A stretch of 64,000 nucleotides of DNA, taken from Streptomyces spectabilis (GTDB lineage: Bacteria; Actinomycetota; Actinomycetes; Streptomycetales; Streptomycetaceae). The number at the start of each line of letters is the position of its first letter. The first letter of the stretch is position 1. The position numbers were made by a program, and so were the translations under genes. The stretch lies in contig NZ_CP023690.1 in NCBI RefSeq assembly GCF_008704795.1, positions 2,490,501 to 2,554,500 on the forward strand. Direction: 5' to 3'. Under the pieces are notes generated by a model. It ran no database searches and was not told the DNA's origin. It saw only the letters and a program-made list of their open reading frames with translations. Below, piece by piece: positions 8,085-16,786 of the stretch.

Positions 8085-8780
8085 ATGCCGCTGACCACAC
8101 CGCGCCGCTCAGCGCTGTCCGAGCAGGTCATCGCCGCTCTGCGCACGCAGATCTCGTCGGGCGAGTGGCCGGTCGGCTCCCGCATCCCCACCGAGCCCGA
8201 GCTGGTCGAGCAGCTCGGCGTGGCCCGGAACACGGTCCGCGAGGCGGTGCGCGCCCTCGCCCACAACGGCCTGCTGGACATCCGGCAGGGCTCGGGCACG
8301 TACGTGGTCGCGACCAGCGAGCTGGCGGGCGTGATGCAGCGCAGGTTCGCCGACGCCGATCCGCGGCACATCGCGGAGCTGCGCGCCACGCTGGAGTCGA
8401 GCGCAGCGAAGCTCGCCGCCGAGCGCCGCACGGAGCGTGACCTCAAGCAGTTGGACACCCTCCTTGCGCGCCGCGAGGAGGCCTGGGCGTCGGGCGTCGC
8501 GGAGGCGTTCGTGGCGGCCGACGCGACCCTGCACATGGCGGTGGTGGCCGCGTCCCACAACGACGTCCTGATCGCCCTGTACGCGGACCTGGGCGAGGTG
8601 CTGCGGGACTGGCTGCGCGAGGACATCGGCGAGGAGCTGACCCCGGCGGCGTACATGGACCACGGCCGTCTGGTCGAGGCGATCCGCGCGCGGGACGCGG
8701 ACGCGGCGGCCGCCGAGGCGGCCAGCTACCCCTACCTGTGCCACCCGGAGCGGCTCACCGCCGACCGGGCGCCCCGGTGA
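8085..8780 (+). CDS. FadR-subfamily GntR transcriptional regulator
   Basis: 231 residues. A winged helix-turn-helix at ~10-72 (LSEQVIAALRTQI, GSRIPTEPELVEQLGVARNTVREAVRAL, GLLDIRQGSGTYV) is followed by an all-helical FCD ligand-binding domain (~90-225) whose Asp/His residues would hold a metal and a small acid. AAGGAAG seven bases before the ATG fixes the start. It should control the divergent MFS exporter and itself through the palindrome at 7984-7998; the effector is unknown but may be a substrate of the exporter. Confidence 0.92.
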   Translation: MPLTTPRRSALSEQVIAALRTQISSGEWPVGSRIPTEPELVEQLGVARNTVREAVRALAHNGLLDIRQGSGTYVVATSELAGVMQRRFADADPRHIAELRATLESSAAKLAAERRTERDLKQLDTLLARREEAWASGVAEAFVAADATLHMAVVAASHNDVLIALYADLGEVLRDWLREDIGEELTPAAYMDHGRLVEAIRARDADAAAAEAASYPYLCHPERLTADRAPR

Positions 8781-8792
8781 GCGCCCCCGGAC

Positions 8793-9218
8793 TCAGCGCT
8801 GGTGGCTGATCCACACCGAGCGGACGTCCTTCCAGCAGCGGCCGGTGAGCCGCACCGTCATGGCGGGCCCGGCCGTGACCGGACGGCTGTCGCTGTCGAT
8901 GTCCCACCACCGGTCGCACTCGATGTGCAGCCGCAGCCGGTCGGCCTCGGGGTACGGGTTGTGGCAGTACGCGACGACGTGGGAGCCGACGACGTTGCTG
9001 CGGCACTCAGCGCCGAACGGCCGGTCCGCCGCGGCCGGACGCGGGGCCGGGGCCACGTTCTCCGCACGACCCGTGCTCTCCGCGCGTCGCGCCTGCTCCC
9101 GCTGTGCGGCCGCGTAGGACACGGCGTCGTACGGCAGGGTGATCAGGAGGGCGAGGGCGGCGAGCGCCGCACCAGGTGACCAGCGCACACTCCAGGGTGC
9201 GCGGCCCCGCCCCGCCAC
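8793..9218 (-). CDS. Hypothetical membrane-anchored or secreted protein
   Basis: 141 residues with a basic N terminus, one hydrophobic segment (~14-32, PGAALAALALLITLPYDAVSY) and a polar extracytoplasmic domain with four cysteines (AECRSN, AYCHNP, IECDRWW, GRCWKD), which could form two disulfides. No domain was recognised. It follows fabI on the same strand but behind a terminator-like hairpin, so it probably has its own promoter. Confidence 0.7.
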   Translation of the reverse strand: MAGRGRAPWSVRWSPGAALAALALLITLPYDAVSYAAAQREQARRAESTGRAENVAPAPRPAAADRPFGAECRSNVVGSHVVAYCHNPYPEADRLRLHIECDRWWDIDSDSRPVTAGPAMTVRLTGRCWKDVRSVWISHQR

Positions 9219-9243
9219 CGCCCGGCCAGCGGGGCCGAACGGG

Positions 9244-9282
9244 CGACGCCCCGCCCCCGCGCACTGCGGGAACGGGGCGTCG
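9244..9282 (-). terminator. Terminator after fabI
   Basis: 10-bp outer stem CGACGCCCCG / CGGGGCGTCG, with a second small stem (CCCGC/GCGGG) inside the loop. It begins 15 nt past the fabI stop. Confidence 0.7.
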
Positions 9283-9297
9283 ACGCCTCACACGTGA

Positions 9298-10071
9298 TCA
9301 GGCACCCATCATGTGCACGCCGCCGTCGACGTGGATGATCTCGCCCGTGGTCTTCGGGAAGAAGTCCGAGAGCAGCGCGACGATGCCGCGGCCCGCGGGC
9401 TCGGGGTCGGCCATGTCCCACTGGAGCGGGGAGCGGCTGTCCCAGACCTTGGCGAGCTCGCCGAAGCCCGGGATGGACTTGGCGGCCATGGAGCCGATGG
9501 GTCCGGCGGAGACGAGGTTGCAGCGGATGTTCCGCGGGCCCAGGTCACGCGCCAGATAGCGGTTGGTGGCCTCCAGGGCGGCCTTGGCCGGGCCCATCCA
9601 GTCGTACTGCGGCCAGGCGAACTGCGCGTCGAAGGTCAGGCCGACGACCGCGCCGCCCTCCTCCTCGGGCATCAGCGGCAGCAGGGCCATGGTCAGCGAC
9701 TTCAGGGAGAACGCCGAGACGTGCATGGCCGTGGCCACCGACTCGAACGGCGTGTTCAGGAAGTTGCCGCCGAGCGCGTCCTGCGGGGCGAAGCCGATGG
9801 AGTGCACGACGCCGTCGAGGCCGCCCAGCTCCTCGCGGACCATGCCCTCCAGGCGGCCCAGGTGCTCCTCGTTGGTGACGTCGAGCTCGATGACCTTGGC
9901 GGGCTTGGGCAGCTTCTTGGCGATGCGCTCGGTGAGCGTGGGCCGCGGGAAGGCGGTCAGGATGACCTCGGCACCCTGCTCCTGCGCGACCTTGGCAGCG
10001 TGGAAGGCGATGGAGGACTCCATCAGCACACCCGTGATCAGGATCCGCTTGCCGTCGAGAATTCCGCTCAT
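9298..10071 (-). CDS. fabI: Enoyl-ACP reductase FabI (InhA type)
   Basis: 257 residues. It reduces trans-2-enoyl-ACP with NADH, the last step of each type II fatty-acid elongation round. The N-terminal nucleotide site ITGVLMESSIAFH has the SDR fold variant of enoyl reductases. The catalytic pair is the Y of QYDWMGPAK and the K six residues later (YxxxxxK spacing), as in InhA. C-terminal VDGGVHMMGA is typical of the mycobacterial and Streptomyces form. It starts 5 nt after the fabG stop, so the two are cotranscribed. This is the expected target class of isoniazid- and triclosan-type inhibitors. Confidence 0.96.
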   Translation of the reverse strand: MSGILDGKRILITGVLMESSIAFHAAKVAQEQGAEVILTAFPRPTLTERIAKKLPKPAKVIELDVTNEEHLGRLEGMVREELGGLDGVVHSIGFAPQDALGGNFLNTPFESVATAMHVSAFSLKSLTMALLPLMPEEEGGAVVGLTFDAQFAWPQYDWMGPAKAALEATNRYLARDLGPRNIRCNLVSAGPIGSMAAKSIPGFGELAKVWDSRSPLQWDMADPEPAGRGIVALLSDFFPKTTGEIIHVDGGVHMMGA

Positions 10072-10076
10072 GGTGA

Positions 10077-10796
10077 TCAGTGACCCATGCCCAATCCGCC
10101 GTCAACGGGGATGACGGCTCCAGTGATGTACGAGGCGTCGTCCGAGGTGAGGAACCGCACCGTGGCGGCGATCTCCTCGGGCTGCGCGTAACGGCCGAGC
10201 GGCACCTGCGCCACGATGCCCGCGCGCTGCTCGTCCGTGAGCGCCTGGGTCATGTCGGTGTCGACAAAACCGGGCGCGACGACGTTGAAGGTGATGTTGC
10301 GTGACCCCAGCTCACGGGCGAGCGAGCGCGCGAAGCCGACCAGGCCCGCCTTGGACGCGGCGTAGTTCGCCTGGCCGGCCGAGCCGTAGAGCCCGACGAC
10401 GGAGGAGATGAGGACGACGCGGCCCTTCTTGGCGCGCAGCATGCCCCGGTTGGCCCGCTTCACGACGCGGAAGGTGCCGGTGAGGTTGGTGTCGAGGACG
10501 GACGTGAAGTCGTCCTCGGACATGCGCATCAGAAGCTGGTCCTTGGTGATGCCCGCGTTCGCGACGAGGACCTCGACCGGGCCGTGCTTCTCCTCGATCT
10601 CCTTGTAGGCCTGCTCCACCTGCTCGGCGTCGGTGATGTCGCACTTGACGGCGAGCACACCGGCACCGGTGAGGTCCTTGGGCGGCTCACCCGAGCGGTA
10701 GGTGATCGCCACCTTGTCGCCGGCGTCGGCGAACGCGCGGGCGATGGCGAGGCCGATGCCCCGGTTTCCTCCGGTGACGAGAACCGAGCGGCTCAA
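10077..10796 (-). CDS. fabG: 3-oxoacyl-ACP reductase FabG
   Basis: 239 residues, a classical SDR. TGGNRGIG binds NADPH, NNAG appears as VANAG, the catalytic Ser is in VLISSVVG, and YAASKAG holds the Tyr-Lys pair. It reduces beta-ketoacyl-ACP in fatty-acid elongation. The start is a TTG at 10796, preceded by GGAGAAGGGTG; no ATG or GTG fits the conserved SRSVLVTGG beginning. It is the first gene of the fabG-fabI operon and is divergent from tldD. Confidence 0.95.
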   Translation of the reverse strand: MSRSVLVTGGNRGIGLAIARAFADAGDKVAITYRSGEPPKDLTGAGVLAVKCDITDAEQVEQAYKEIEEKHGPVEVLVANAGITKDQLLMRMSEDDFTSVLDTNLTGTFRVVKRANRGMLRAKKGRVVLISSVVGLYGSAGQANYAASKAGLVGFARSLARELGSRNITFNVVAPGFVDTDMTQALTDEQRAGIVAQVPLGRYAQPEEIAATVRFLTSDDASYITGAVIPVDGGLGMGH

Positions 10797-11039
10797 GGGA
10801 TCACCCTTCTCCTTGACTGTGTGGTCTCCCGGAAACCTATCGGTCCGGTGCGCGATCCGGAGAATCGGCGTCCGACAGTGGCGCAGATGACTCGCTGTTG
10901 GATCCCTACAGAAAGGTATGGCCGAGCGACCGGTTCGCACGCGATGATCGGACATGACCGGTGCCCGGGGGTGGCCGTGGGACCGGAGCAGACGGCGGCG
11001 GACCGGAGCCGACCGCAGATGACAGCAGGGAGACGTTCC

Positions 11040-12563
11040 GTGCCTCATTCCATCGATGAAGCCTTCACGGCGCTGCCGCTGCGGGCGCTCGCCGACGCGG
11101 CGCTCGCCCGCGCGCGGGCGCTCGGCGCCGAGCACGCGGACTTCCGCCTGGAGCGGGTGCGCAGCGCCGCCTGGCGGCTGCGGGACGCCAAGCCCGCCGC
11201 GTCCCACGACACCACGGACCTGGGATACGCGGTGCGGGTGGTGCACGGCGGCACCTGGGGGTTCGCCTCGGGCGTGGACCTGACCATGGACGCGGCGGCG
11301 CGCGTCGCCTCCCAGGCCGTGGCGATGGCCAAGCTGTCGGCCCAGGTCATCAAGGCGGCGGGTGCGGACGAACGGGTGGAGCTGGCCGACGAGCCGGTGC
11401 ACGCGGACCGCACCTGGGTCTCCGCGTACGAGATCGACCCCTTCTCGGTCCCCGACGCGGAGAAGACGGGGCTGCTCGCGGACTGGAGCGCGCGGCTGCT
11501 GGCCGCGGACGGGGTCGCGCACGTGGACGCCTCGCTGCTCACCGTCCACGAGAACAAGTTCTACGCGGACACGGCGGGCACGGTCACCACGCAGCAGCGC
11601 GTACGGCTGCACCCGCAGCTGACGGCGCACGCCGTGGACGAGTCGACCGGCGAGTTCGACTCCATGCGGACCATCGCGCCGCCGGCCGGCCGCGGCTGGG
11701 AGTACCTGACCGGTACGGGGTGGGACTGGGACGCCGAGCTCGCGCTGATCCCCGCGCAATTGGCGGAGAAGATGCGCGCCCCGAGCGTGGAGCCGGGCCT
11801 GTACGACCTGGTGGTCGACCCCTCCAATCTGTGGCTGACGATCCACGAGTCCATCGGCCACGCCACGGAGCTGGACCGCGCCCTCGGCTACGAGGCGGCG
11901 TACGCGGGCACCTCCTTCGCCACCTTCGACCAGCTCGGCAAGCTGGCGTACGGCTCGTCCCTGATGAACGTCACGGGCGACCGGACGGCCGAGCACGGCC
12001 TCGCGACCATCGGGTACGACGACGAGGGCGTGGCCGCGCAGTCCTGGGACCTGGTCAAGGACGGCACCCTCGTCGGCTACCAGCTGGACCGGCGCATCGC
12101 CAGGCTCACCGGCTTCGAGCGCTCCAACGGCTGCGCGTACGCGGACTCCCCGGCGCACGTGCCGGTCCAGCGCATGGCGAACGTCTCGCTCAAGCCGGAT
12201 CCGGCGGGGCTGTCCACGGACGACCTGATCAGCGGCGTGGAGCGCGGCATCTACGTGGTGGGCGACCGGTCGTGGTCCATCGACATGCAGCGGTACAACT
12301 TCCAGTTCACCGGCCAGCGCTTCTACCGGATCGAGAACGGGCGGCTCGCCGGGCAGCTGCGCGACGTCGCCTACCAGGCGACCACCACCGACTTCTGGGG
12401 CTCGATGACGGCCGTCGGCGGCCCGCAGACGTACGTCCTCGGCGGCGCCTTCAACTGCGGCAAGGCCCAGCCGGGCCAGGTCGCCGCGGTCTCCCACGGC
12501 TGCCCCTCCGCCCTCTTCCAGGGCGTCAACATCCTCAACACCACGCAGGAGGCCGGGCGATGA
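11040..12563 (+). CDS. tldD: TldD-like metalloprotease subunit
   Basis: 507 residues of the TldD/PmbA (U62) family. The zinc site HESIGH at ~269-274 (HExxxH) marks it as the catalytic TldD-type subunit; the rest is the long beta-rich domain. In E. coli, TldD and TldE (PmbA) form a heterodimer that degrades unfolded peptides such as microcin B17 precursor and CcdA. GTG 11040 is chosen because GGGAG lies seven bases upstream and PHSIDEAF is a natural beginning; ATG 11019 is in frame but lacks a site. The partner gene follows on the same strand, separated by a duplicated segment. Confidence 0.92.
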   Translation: MPHSIDEAFTALPLRALADAALARARALGAEHADFRLERVRSAAWRLRDAKPAASHDTTDLGYAVRVVHGGTWGFASGVDLTMDAAARVASQAVAMAKLSAQVIKAAGADERVELADEPVHADRTWVSAYEIDPFSVPDAEKTGLLADWSARLLAADGVAHVDASLLTVHENKFYADTAGTVTTQQRVRLHPQLTAHAVDESTGEFDSMRTIAPPAGRGWEYLTGTGWDWDAELALIPAQLAEKMRAPSVEPGLYDLVVDPSNLWLTIHESIGHATELDRALGYEAAYAGTSFATFDQLGKLAYGSSLMNVTGDRTAEHGLATIGYDDEGVAAQSWDLVKDGTLVGYQLDRRIARLTGFERSNGCAYADSPAHVPVQRMANVSLKPDPAGLSTDDLISGVERGIYVVGDRSWSIDMQRYNFQFTGQRFYRIENGRLAGQLRDVAYQATTTDFWGSMTAVGGPQTYVLGGAFNCGKAQPGQVAAVSHGCPSALFQGVNILNTTQEAGR

Positions 12564-12655
12564 TCAACTGCGGCACCCACGGAATCGGCTGGGGGTCCGG
12601 GGGTTATCCCCCGGGAAAGCACAGTCTCAACACCACGCAGGAGGCCGGGCGATGA
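12534..12655 (+). repeat. 30-bp direct repeat flanking 62 bp, splitting the tldD/tldE overlap
   Basis: The same 30 bases (ending AGGAGGCCGGGCGATGA) occur at 12534-12563 and 12626-12655. The first copy encodes the last residues and stop of tldD; the second supplies the ribosome binding site and ATG of tldE. The 62 bp between hold a 7-bp inverted repeat (CCGGGGG-ttat-CCCCCGG) at about 12596-12613. The simplest reading is that an ancestral ATGA stop/start overlap was split by an insertion that duplicated the junction. Confidence 0.85.
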
Positions 12656-14046
12656 GCCCTCGCACGAGCAAGCCGCACGAGATCGTCGAGCGGGCCCTCG
12701 ACCTGTCCACCGCCGACGGCTGCGTGGTGATCGCCGACGAGGAGTCGACGGCGAACCTGCGCTGGGCGGGCAACGCCCTGACCACCAACGGCGTCACCCG
12801 GGGCCGCACCCTCACCGTGATCGCCACGGTCGACGGGGCCAAGGGCACGGCGTCCGGCGTCGTCTCGCGCTCGGCGGTGACCGCGGACGACCTGGAGCCG
12901 CTGGTGCGGGCCGCCGAGGCCGCGGCGCGCGCGGCCGGGCCCGCCGAGGACGCGCAGCCCCTGGTGACCGGCGCCCCGGTGGCCCCGGACTTCACGGACG
13001 GGCCCGCCGAGACGTCCTCGGCCGTCTTCGCGGACTTCGCGCCCGCGCTCGGCGAGGCCTTCGCCCGCGCCCGGGCGGGCGGCCGGGAGCTGTACGGCTT
13101 CGCCAACCACGAGCTGACCACCAGCTATCTGGGCACGTCCACGGGGTTGCGGCTGCGCCACGACCAGCCGAGCGGCACCCTGGAACTGAACGCGAAGTCC
13201 CCGGACCGCACCCGCTCGGCCTGGGCGGGCCGGGCCACGCGCGACTTCAAGGACGTCGACCCGGCGGCCCTCGACGAGGAGCTGGCCCAGCGCCTGGCCT
13301 GGGCGCGGCGGCGCGTGGAGCTGCCCGCCGGGCGGTACGAGACGCTGCTTCCGCCCACCGCGGTCGCCGACCTGCTGATCTACCAGCTGTGGTCCTCGGC
13401 GGCCCGGGACGCGGCGGAGGGCCGCACGGTGTTCTCCAAGCCGGGCGGCGGCACCCGCGTCGGCGAGCGGCTCGCCCCGCTGCCGCTGACGCTGCGCAGC
13501 GACCCGAACGAGCCGGGCCTCGAGGCGGCGCCCTTCGTGCTGGCGCACGCCTCGGGCGACGACGCGTCGGCCTTCGACAACGGCCTGCCGCTCACGCCCA
13601 CCGACTGGGTGCGCGACGGTGAGCTGAAGCACCTGATCACCACGCGGCACAGCGCCGCCCTGACCGGCCTGCCGGTGGCCCCGGCGATCGACAACCTCGT
13701 CCTGGAGGGCGGCTCGGACCGCTCCCTGGACGAGATGGTGGCGGCCACCGAGCGCGGTCTGCTGCTGACCTGCCTGTGGTACATCCGCGAGGTCGACCCG
13801 GCGACGCTGCTGCTCACGGGCCTGACCCGGGACGGTGTGTACCTGGTGGAGAACGGCGAGGTGGTCGGCGAGGTGAACAACTTCCGGTTCAACGAGTCGC
13901 CCGTGGACCTGCTGTCGCGGGCCAGTGAGGCGGGCCGTACGGAGAAGACGCTGCCGCGCGAGTGGGGCGACTACTTCACCCGGGCGGCCATGCCCGCGCT
14001 GCGGGTCCCGGATTTCAATATGAGTTCGGTCAGCCAGGGCGTATAA
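12652..14046 (+). CDS. TldE/PmbA-like protease partner subunit
   Basis: 464 residues of the TldD/PmbA family without an HExxxH motif, so it is the non-catalytic TldE/PmbA-like partner. The N-terminal region (~10-45) aligns with the same fold in TldD, and the conserved end GEVNNFRFNESP is near the C terminus. ATG 12652 has AGGAGG nine bases upstream, supplied by the second copy of the 30-bp repeat. It probably forms a heterodimer with the upstream TldD. Confidence 0.9.
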   Translation: MSPRTSKPHEIVERALDLSTADGCVVIADEESTANLRWAGNALTTNGVTRGRTLTVIATVDGAKGTASGVVSRSAVTADDLEPLVRAAEAAARAAGPAEDAQPLVTGAPVAPDFTDGPAETSSAVFADFAPALGEAFARARAGGRELYGFANHELTTSYLGTSTGLRLRHDQPSGTLELNAKSPDRTRSAWAGRATRDFKDVDPAALDEELAQRLAWARRRVELPAGRYETLLPPTAVADLLIYQLWSSAARDAAEGRTVFSKPGGGTRVGERLAPLPLTLRSDPNEPGLEAAPFVLAHASGDDASAFDNGLPLTPTDWVRDGELKHLITTRHSAALTGLPVAPAIDNLVLEGGSDRSLDEMVAATERGLLLTCLWYIREVDPATLLLTGLTRDGVYLVENGEVVGEVNNFRFNESPVDLLSRASEAGRTEKTLPREWGDYFTRAAMPALRVPDFNMSSVSQGV

Positions 14047-14120
14047 CCTCGTAGACCGCACCCTTGGCGCACGTACCGATGGTGCGCGTACCGAACCACT
14101 CCCGAGGAGACAAGAGACCC

Positions 14121-15389
14121 GTGACGGACATCGTCGACGAGCTGAAGTGGCGGGGACTGTTTTCCCAGTCCACCGACGAAGAGGCACTGCGCAAGGCGCT
14201 CGCGGACGGTCCCGTCACGTTCTATTGCGGCTTCGACCCGACCGCGGCCAGTCTGCACGTCGGGCATCTGGTGCAGGTCCTGACCGTGCGCCGCCTCCAG
14301 CAGGCGGGCCACCGCCCGCTGGCCCTGGTGGGCGGCGCTACGGGCCAGATCGGCGACCCGCGCCCGACGGCCGAGCGCACGCTGAACGACCCGGAGACGG
14401 TCGCGGGCTGGGTGAGCCGGCTGCGGGCGCAGATCGAGCCGTTCCTGTCCTTCGAGGGCGAGAACGCCGCGGTGATGGTGAACAACCTGGACTGGACCGC
14501 GGGCCTGTCCGCGATCGAGTTCCTGCGGGACATCGGCAAGCACTTCCGCGTGAACAAGATGCTCACCAAGGAGTCCGTGGCCCGCCGCCTGGAGTCCCAG
14601 GAGGGCATCAGCTACACCGAATTCAGCTACCAGCTGCTCCAGGGCATGGACTTCCTGGAGCTGTACCGGCGCCACGGCTGTGTGCTGCAGACCGGCGGCT
14701 CCGACCAGTGGGGCAACCTCACGGCGGGCATCGACCTCATCCACCGCCTGGAGCCGGACGCGGCGGTGCACGCCATCGCCACGCCGCTGATGACCAAGGC
14801 GGACGGCACCAAGTTCGGCAAGAGCGAGAGCGGCGCCGTCTGGCTCGACCCGGAGATGACGACACCGTACGCGTTCTACCAGTTCTGGCTGAACGTGGAC
14901 GACCGGGACATCTCCCGCTACCTGCGCATCCTCTCCTTCCGCAGCCGCGAGGAGCTGGAGGAGCTGGAGCAGCAGACCGCGGAGCGTCCGCAGGCGCGGG
15001 CCGCGCAGCGCGCGCTCGCCGAGGAGCTGACGACCCTGGTGCACGGCGCCGACCAGTGCGCGGCCGTGATCGCCGCGTCGAAGGCGCTGTTCGGCCAGGG
15101 CGAGCTCGCCGATCTGGACGCGGCGACGCTGGCCGCGGCGCTCTCCGAGCTGCCGCGCGTGCGGGTCGCCGAGCCGGGCCCGGTCGTGGACCTGCTCGCC
15201 GAGGTCGGCCTGGTGGCGAGCAAGTCGGCCGCGCGCCGCACGGTCAAGGAGGGCGGTGCCTACGTGAACAACGTGAAGGTGCCGTCCGAGGACGCCGTCC
15301 CGGCCCGCGAGGACCTGCTGCACGGGCGCTGGCTGGTGCTGCGCCGCGGCAAGAAGAACCTGGCGGCGGTGGAGGTCACGGCCGGCTGA
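14121..15389 (+). CDS. tyrS: Tyrosyl-tRNA synthetase
   Basis: 422 residues. It charges tRNA-Tyr through tyrosyl-adenylate. A class I Rossmann core carries the HIGH-type motif HVGH (~46-49) and the KMSKS-type KFGKS (~231-235); TGGSDQWGN is the tyrosine-pocket segment. The C terminus (~355-420) has an S4-like RNA-binding domain ([17 protein letters not shown]). GTG 14121 follows GAGGAGA by about ten bases; upstream ATG 14064 would add non-conserved residues. A strong hairpin follows. Confidence 0.97.
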   Translation: MTDIVDELKWRGLFSQSTDEEALRKALADGPVTFYCGFDPTAASLHVGHLVQVLTVRRLQQAGHRPLALVGGATGQIGDPRPTAERTLNDPETVAGWVSRLRAQIEPFLSFEGENAAVMVNNLDWTAGLSAIEFLRDIGKHFRVNKMLTKESVARRLESQEGISYTEFSYQLLQGMDFLELYRRHGCVLQTGGSDQWGNLTAGIDLIHRLEPDAAVHAIATPLMTKADGTKFGKSESGAVWLDPEMTTPYAFYQFWLNVDDRDISRYLRILSFRSREELEELEQQTAERPQARAAQRALAEELTTLVHGADQCAAVIAASKALFGQGELADLDAATLAAALSELPRVRVAEPGPVVDLLAEVGLVASKSAARRTVKEGGAYVNNVKVPSEDAVPAREDLLHGRWLVLRRGKKNLAAVEVTAG

Positions 15390-15425
15390 CCCCGGTGACC
15401 TGCCTCGCACGAGGCTGACGCGACT

Positions 15426-15455
15426 GAGGGGCCGGTCCGCAGGGACCGGCCCCTC
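15426..15455. terminator. Terminator between tyrS and the GlsB-type gene
   Basis: Perfect 13-bp stem GAGGGGCCGGTCC / GGACCGGCCCCTC with a 4-nt loop between two converging genes. Confidence 0.88.
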
Positions 15456-15474
15456 ACGCGTGTCCGCCGAGGCG

Positions 15475-15750
15475 TCACGTCGTCTGTCTGTTGCCCTTGA
15501 CGGCCTTGTACAGCATGTCACCGACGGCCACGACCACGAGCGCCGCACCGAGCTGGAGCGCGTGCCGTCCCCAGTCGATGCCCTTGGTCTCGTCGATGCC
15601 GAATCCCGCGGCCATCCAGTTGCCGAGCACGCCGCCGATGATGCCGAACACCGTCGTCAGCCAGAGCGGACTGTGCTGTTTCCCCGGCAGGATCGCCTTG
15701 GCGAGCAGGCCGAGCACAAAGCCCACGATGATCGCCCACAACCAGCCCAT
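15475..15750 (-). CDS. GlsB/YeaQ/YmgE family stress membrane protein
   Basis: 91 residues with hydrophobic segments at ~3-22, ~28-48 and ~62-82; Gly-rich helices and the GKQHSPLWLTTVFGIIGGVLGNW core fit the transglycosylase-associated (GlsB/YmgE) family, induced by general stress in many bacteria. ATG 15750 is preceded by GGAGGCAGCA. The C terminus is short and basic. The exact role is unknown. Confidence 0.85.
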   Translation of the reverse strand: MGWLWAIIVGFVLGLLAKAILPGKQHSPLWLTTVFGIIGGVLGNWMAAGFGIDETKGIDWGRHALQLGAALVVVAVGDMLYKAVKGNRQTT

Positions 15751-15964
15751 TGCTGCCTCCTCAGACGGCCCGACATGAGCATTACGCTCAGTGTCGGCCC
15801 ATCCGCCGTACGGCGCATGTCGGGCTCCGCCATACGTGGCGCGACGCACCCGGAACAGCAGGACGAGGCCGGACCCGGTCTACGCGACTGCGCAGGTGCG
15901 GCGTAACGTGTGAGGGGTCCAGGCCGGGGAGAGCCTGGCGCGAACGGGCAGGCGGTGGAATGTG

Positions 15965-16354
15965 ATGCGGAAGCAGAACGACGCTCAGGTCTTCCGGATC
16001 ACAGGGGCCAGGCAGGGCCTCGCGGACGACGTGCGGGGCCGGCAGCGCCGCTATGTGATCTCGATGTCCGTCCGCACTGTTTCGGTCATTGCAGCCGCGG
16101 TGCTCTGGAACGTCGAACGGCACGTCGCGCTCGTCGCGCTGGTGCTCGGAATCCTGCTGCCGTACGTCGCGGTGGTGATCGCCAACGCCGGGCGGGAGAA
16201 CGCGCCTTCGCTTCCGTCAACGTTCGTACCGGCACCGTCGCGGCCGATGCTCGCCGCCCCGCCGCCCGTCGACCGGAGCGCGGAACCCGTCCCGGAGGAG
16301 CCGCGGGGCGCCGCCCGCGAAGAGCCGCGCGCGCCGTCACGGGAACAGAGCTGA
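15965..16354 (+). CDS. DUF3099 family membrane protein
   Basis: 129 residues. The conserved N-terminal QVFRITGARQGLADDV segment is followed by two adjacent helices (~35-75) and a Pro/Arg-rich cytosolic tail. This is the actinobacterial DUF3099 family, with no known function. ATG 15965 is used; an in-frame GTG directly precedes it (15962). Confidence 0.82.
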   Translation: MRKQNDAQVFRITGARQGLADDVRGRQRRYVISMSVRTVSVIAAAVLWNVERHVALVALVLGILLPYVAVVIANAGRENAPSLPSTFVPAPSRPMLAAPPPVDRSAEPVPEEPRGAAREEPRAPSREQS

Positions 16355-16524
16355 CCGACGACGTTCCGCCAAGCTCAAGAAAAGCTCAGATCAATCATGG
16401 AGTTCCGGTGCCAGGCGGCCACTTAGCCGTGACATACTTCGTACGCGCTCCGCATCCCCCGTCGGAGCGACAGACCGACGCCGGGCAGCTCCCCCCGTGG
16501 CTGCTCGGCGTCGCCTTGTTTGGG

Positions 16525-16770
16525 ATGACTCACGTGACCGACGAAACCCCCGTCTGCTCCGCCAAGGGCTGCCGTACGGCCGCCGTGTGGGTGCTTGCCT
16601 GGAACAACCCGAAGCTGCACACCCCGGAGCGGCGCAAGACCTGGCTGGCCTGCGAGGACCACCGCGAGCACCTGTCCCAGTTCCTCGGTGTGCGGGGCTT
16701 CCTCAAGGACGTCGTCACGCTGCCGGAGTGGGACGCGGCGCAGGGCTCAGGGGACGGCCCGGCGGTCTAG
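16525..16770 (+). CDS. Conserved small Cys/His protein
   Basis: 81 residues. CSAKGC near the N terminus and LACEDHREH in the middle place three Cys and two His in a zinc-binding-like arrangement; WNNPKLHTPERRKTW is a conserved actinobacterial stretch. Some databases label such proteins acetone carboxylase, which nothing here supports. The start could also be GTG 16534. It converges on moaA. Confidence 0.75.
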   Translation: MTHVTDETPVCSAKGCRTAAVWVLAWNNPKLHTPERRKTWLACEDHREHLSQFLGVRGFLKDVVTLPEWDAAQGSGDGPAV

Positions 16771-16786
16771 CGCCGGGCGCGGGGCG

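Noticed and set aside
12564..12625. Insertion sequence between tldD and tldE
   Set aside because: Only 62 bp, without transposase or terminal inverted repeats of a known element; better described as a small duplicated junction.
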